A stretch of 15,164 nucleotides of DNA from an uncultured Oscillospiraceae bacterium (GTDB lineage: Bacteria; Bacillota; Clostridia; Oscillospirales; Oscillospiraceae): positions 1 to 15,164 of the forward strand of contig CAKTPR010000053.1 in the NCBI GenBank assembly GCA_934591725.1. The letters run 5' to 3'. This document shows, one piece after another, positions 12,748-15,164 of this stretch. The position numbers and the translations under genes were made by a program. The notes under the pieces were generated by a model. That model saw only the letters and a list, made by a program, of their open reading frames with translations. It was not told the DNA's origin and ran no database searches. Every line of letters begins with the position of its first letter. The stretch's first letter is position 1.

Positions 12748-13574
12748 GCCCCGGTGCGCGCACGGTCGGCGCAGTGCTTCACGGCGGTGTATATCTCCTC
12801 AAGCACTCCGTCGTAATCCGTCTCCGCTTCTCCGTCACCCGCCGTGTCCGGTACTGGGTCGGGGGCGGGCGTTTCGATAGTCGCGGTGAAATCGCTCAGC
12901 GCGGCATAGAAGCTCCTGCCGTCGAGCGCCTTGTACACATAGGCAAACCAGCCGTCGGCATTGGGGCCGAAGAGGATAGTATCGCCCGGAATGGTCTTGA
13001 CCCTGCCGATATACGGCGCGCCGAGCGCGGTGCTCATGCCGCGGATGCCGCGGTAAAGCTCCTCAATGGTCATCTCCTTCGGGCAGGTGACCATCTTCAT
13101 GCCGTCGGTAGTCTCGTTGAAGCTCTTGGGCGAGGCCGCGATCCAGAGCGCGCCGCCGGCGATAAGGACAATGGTGCCGATAACAACGGCGTCCTTGATA
13201 ATAAGCGCGACGCCGCCGACGGCCAGCAGCGCGCCGAGGATGCGGAGGATGAAATACTTCGCCCGGCCGTGGGAATCAAGCTCGTTGACGACGGCGGCTT
13301 CATCGCGCAGCTTTCCGGCAGCCGCGGAGACCACCGAGGGCTTATCCTCAGGCATTGCACCGCCGCGACGCACATTGATGGCATCGCGCACGGCGGCATA
13401 GACCGCCCACACGAAGGCGACAAAGGCCGCAGGCACGAAGATAAAGAACGCTATCGCGCCGAACGCGCCGCCGGATTCGCCGTTGCCAAGCGCAGCGGGC
13501 AGGGCGAACAGGACGGCGAGGATAAGGCAGTATATGAACCAGCGGAATCTTTTAAGGCATATTTTCCAGAGCAT
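12744..13574 (-). CDS. Unknown membrane protein with C-terminal cytosolic domain
   Basis: 276 aa if started at the ATG at 13574, which has GGAG 9 nt upstream. An ATG 5 codons earlier (13589) has no ribosome site and lies only about 10 nt after the likely transcript start. Four hydrophobic segments at about 12-30, 38-62, 108-128 and 130-147, arranged as two pairs with a charged loop between (63-107). Residues 150-235 form a soluble part (MTIEELYRGIRGMSTALGAPYIGRVKTIPGDTILFGPNADGWFAYVYKAL), followed by a Pro/Asp/Glu-rich linker and a short helix. I do not recognise the family and see no catalytic motif. It is divergent from the second MATE gene and precedes the csoR-like gene, which has its own promoter. 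It is probably a single-gene transcript. Confidence 0.75.
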   Translation of the reverse strand: MLWKICLKRFRWFIYCLILAVLFALPAALGNGESGGAFGAIAFFIFVPAAFVAFVWAVYAAVRDAINVRRGGAMPEDKPSVVSAAAGKLRDEAAVVNELDSHGRAKYFILRILGALLAVGGVALIIKDAVVIGTIVLIAGGALWIAASPKSFNETTDGMKMVTCPKEMTIEELYRGIRGMSTALGAPYIGRVKTIPGDTILFGPNADGWFAYVYKALDGRSFYAALSDFTATIETPAPDPVPDTAGDGEAETDYDGVLEEIYTAVKHCADRARTGA

Positions 13575-13605
13575 GTTGTGTATCTCCATGTATTTTGGTG
13601 CTTTT

Positions 13606-13634
13606 ACTTTACATCATCGCGGCGGCGAGGTCAA
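13606..13634 (-). promoter_or_regulatory. Promoter for the unknown membrane protein gene
   Basis: On the minus strand: TTGACC (13634-13629), 17-nt spacer, TAAAGT (13611-13606). Start of transcription about 13599, very close to the coding region. Confidence 0.55.
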
Positions 13635-13666
13635 CCGTCTGCGCGCAAAAATTAATAATTCGTGAC

Positions 13667-13703
13667 TTGAAAAGCAGGTGCAGCAAGACCATAATATTAT
13701 AAT
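13667..13703 (+). promoter_or_regulatory. Promoter region for the second MATE gene
   Basis: TTGAAA (13667-13672), 17-nt spacer, CATAAT (13690-13695). A perfect TATAAT also occurs at 13698-13703 but has no good -35 at the right distance. Divergent from the promoter at 13606-13634 with about 30 nt between the -35 boxes. Confidence 0.6.
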
Positions 13704-13734
13704 TGCTATTAAATCAAAGAACAGGGTGCGTCTC

Positions 13735-15111
13735 ATGGATCAGGACAAAACATTTCTCGGAACGGAGCCTGTCGGCAAGCTGCTGGTAAAGCTCGCAGTG
13801 CCGACGGTCATCGCGCAGCTGGTCAACATGCTCTACAACATCGTAGACCGCATATACATAGGGCACATGCCCGGCGACGGCAGCCTTGCGCTGACAGGCG
13901 TCGGGGTATGTATGCCGATCATCCTTGTGGTGTCGGCCTTCGCGTCCTTCTCCGCAACGGGCGGCGCGCCGCGCGCGTCGATATTCATGGGCAAGGGTGA
14001 CCATGACAGCGCCGAGAAGACTCTCGGCGGCTGCTTTACGCTTCAGCTCGGCATTTCCGCGGTGCTGACGGCGGTGCTGCTGATATGGGGGCGCGGCCTG
14101 CTGCTGGCCTTCGGCGCAAGCGAGAACACCATCGGCTACGCCGCGGACTACATGAACATCTACGCGCTGGGCACGGTGTTCGTGCAGCTGACGCTCGGCA
14201 TGAACGCGTTCATCACGGCGCAGGGCTTTGCGAACGTGGGGATGTACACGGTGCTCATCGGCGCGGTGACGAACATCGTGCTCGACCCGGTGTTCATCTT
14301 CGCCCTCGGCATGGGCGTGCGCGGCGCGGCGCTGGCAACAGTGATATCCCAGTGCCTGTCCTGCGTATGGGTGCTTTCCTTCCTGCGAGGGAAAAAGACG
14401 ATGCTCACGCTGCGCGCGGAAAACCTCTTCCCCGGCGCAAAGCTCGTGCTCCCCTGCGTTGCGCTCGGCGCGGCAAGCTTTGTGATGCAGGCAAGCGAGA
14501 GCGTCATCTCCGTGTGCTTCAACTCCTCCCTGCTCAGGTACGGCGGGGACATCGCGGTCGGCGCAATGACGATACTCACGAGCGTGATGCAGCTGGCGAT
14601 GCTGCCGCTCCAGGGCATTGCCCAGGGCGCGCAGCCGATACTCAGCTACAACTACGGCGCGCGCTCCGCCGGGCGCGTCAGGAGCACGTTCCGGCTGCTG
14701 CTGCGGGTCTGCCTGTGCTACTCGATAACGCTGTGGGCGCTGGTGATGCTCTTCCCCGGACTCTTCGCGGGGATGTTCTCCTCTGATGCGGCGCTTATCC
14801 TGTTCACAAAGAAAGCACTGCGCATATACTGCGGCGCGCTGTTCATGTTCGGGATACAGATAGCCTGCCAGATGACCTTCGTGTCGATAGGCTTCGCGGG
14901 CTGCTCGATAATCGTGGCGGTGATGCGCAAGTTCGTACTGCTGCTGCCGCTGATATACATCATGCCGCAGCTCATCGCGGATAAGACGACCGGCGTATAT
15001 ACAGCGGAGCCCGTCGCAGACTTCATCGCGGTCTGCTTCACGGCGGTGATGTTCTCCGTCGAGTTCAAGAAAGCGATGCGGGCGCTTGAAGATACGGGCG
15101 CAGTGACGTGA
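13735..15111 (+). CDS. MepA-type MATE family efflux transporter (second copy)
   Basis: 458 aa, about 12 hydrophobic helices. The ATG at 13735 has AGGGTG about 8 nt upstream; an earlier in-frame GTG at 13678 lies inside the promoter. Residues 8-66 (LGTEPVGKLLVKLAVPTVIAQ, LVNMLYNIVDRIYIG, ALTGVGVCMPI) match the MepA branch, named after a S. aureus multidrug exporter. Later hallmarks are GMNAFITAQGFANVGMYTVLIGAVTNIVLDPVFIFALGMGVRGAALATVISQ and LQGIAQGAQPILSYNYGAR. Uses a Na+/H+ gradient to expel cationic compounds. MepA-type genes are sometimes regulated by the guanidine-IV riboswitch, but the leader here (13700-13734) is too short and has no such structure. No local regulator gene is adjacent. 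Confidence 0.9.
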   Translation: MDQDKTFLGTEPVGKLLVKLAVPTVIAQLVNMLYNIVDRIYIGHMPGDGSLALTGVGVCMPIILVVSAFASFSATGGAPRASIFMGKGDHDSAEKTLGGCFTLQLGISAVLTAVLLIWGRGLLLAFGASENTIGYAADYMNIYALGTVFVQLTLGMNAFITAQGFANVGMYTVLIGAVTNIVLDPVFIFALGMGVRGAALATVISQCLSCVWVLSFLRGKKTMLTLRAENLFPGAKLVLPCVALGAASFVMQASESVISVCFNSSLLRYGGDIAVGAMTILTSVMQLAMLPLQGIAQGAQPILSYNYGARSAGRVRSTFRLLLRVCLCYSITLWALVMLFPGLFAGMFSSDAALILFTKKALRIYCGALFMFGIQIACQMTFVSIGFAGCSIIVAVMRKFVLLLPLIYIMPQLIADKTTGVYTAEPVADFIAVCFTAVMFSVEFKKAMRALEDTGAVT

Positions 15112-15133
15112 CAGGAAAATTTTCTGCGCAGGA

Positions 15134-15159
15134 TGACCGGGGCTTTATCCCCTCAGTCA
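15134..15159 (+). other. Short GC hairpin after the second MATE gene
   Basis: GGGG (15139-15142) and CCCC (15149-15152) flank CTTTAT, with TGAC and GTCA at the outside. The window ends before any U-tract could be seen, so a terminator is possible but not proven. Confidence 0.3.
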
Positions 15160-15164
15160 GCTGC

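Noticed and set aside
12262..13655. Long + strand frames in 12262-12729 and 12699-13655
   Set aside because: They are antisense to the csoR-like and membrane-protein genes, which have clear promoters, ribosome sites and, for csoR, a conserved domain.
7346..15111. The two MATE genes as a recent duplication
   Set aside because: They have the same length (458 aa), but their helix 1 motifs, N-termini and conserved blocks differ clearly and they belong to different branches. The equal length is coincidence.

Overview
The window looks like part of a chromosome from a GC-rich anaerobic Clostridia member, probably a gut Oscillospirales-type Firmicute. This is inferred from the YitT, YunG, MepA-type and clostridial CsoR-like proteins, strong AGGAGG-type ribosome sites, sigma-A promoters with 17-nt spacers, and abundant Fe-S/flavin redox enzymes. 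No rRNA, tRNA, CRISPR array, insertion sequence or phage gene was seen. Genes are closely packed and no gene-free stretch exceeds 300 bases. Promoter, terminator and hairpin calls were made by eye; family names come from remembered motifs, not searches.

Left part (1-2780, all +). The window opens in the end of khpA (KH-domain RNA-binding protein) and its terminator. Next come an unknown protein built from two copies of one small domain, followed by a YitT membrane protein, likely one operon. Then a Gdx-type SMR guanidinium exporter sits behind a transcription attenuator. Last is an unknown 159-aa protein whose promoter and ribosome site are covered by a perfect dyad.

Middle (2786-7194, all -). 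A large multi-Fe-S, GltD-like flavoprotein (893 aa) is translationally coupled to the nickel chaperone hypA, with no hydrogenase or other hyp gene in view. Upstream, pgeF and a YunG-like gene form a second operon.

Right part (7266-15164). A MATE transporter, then a two-gene operon of a sodium:solute symporter and an enoate-reductase/old-yellow-enzyme flavoprotein (uptake plus reduction of an unknown substrate), are on +. A His-rich CsoR-type metal repressor and an unknown membrane protein are on -. A MepA-type MATE transporter is on + to the end.

The most interesting signals are regulatory: the gdx leader (candidate guanidine-IV-like riboswitch or leader-peptide attenuator, with a promoter nested in the preceding terminator hairpin), the dyad before the gene at 2239, and the GC palindrome in the csoR leader. 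Among the proteins they are the HypA-coupled flavoprotein and the symporter/enoate-reductase pair, whose substrate is unknown and whose active-site and Fe-S motifs differ from FadH.
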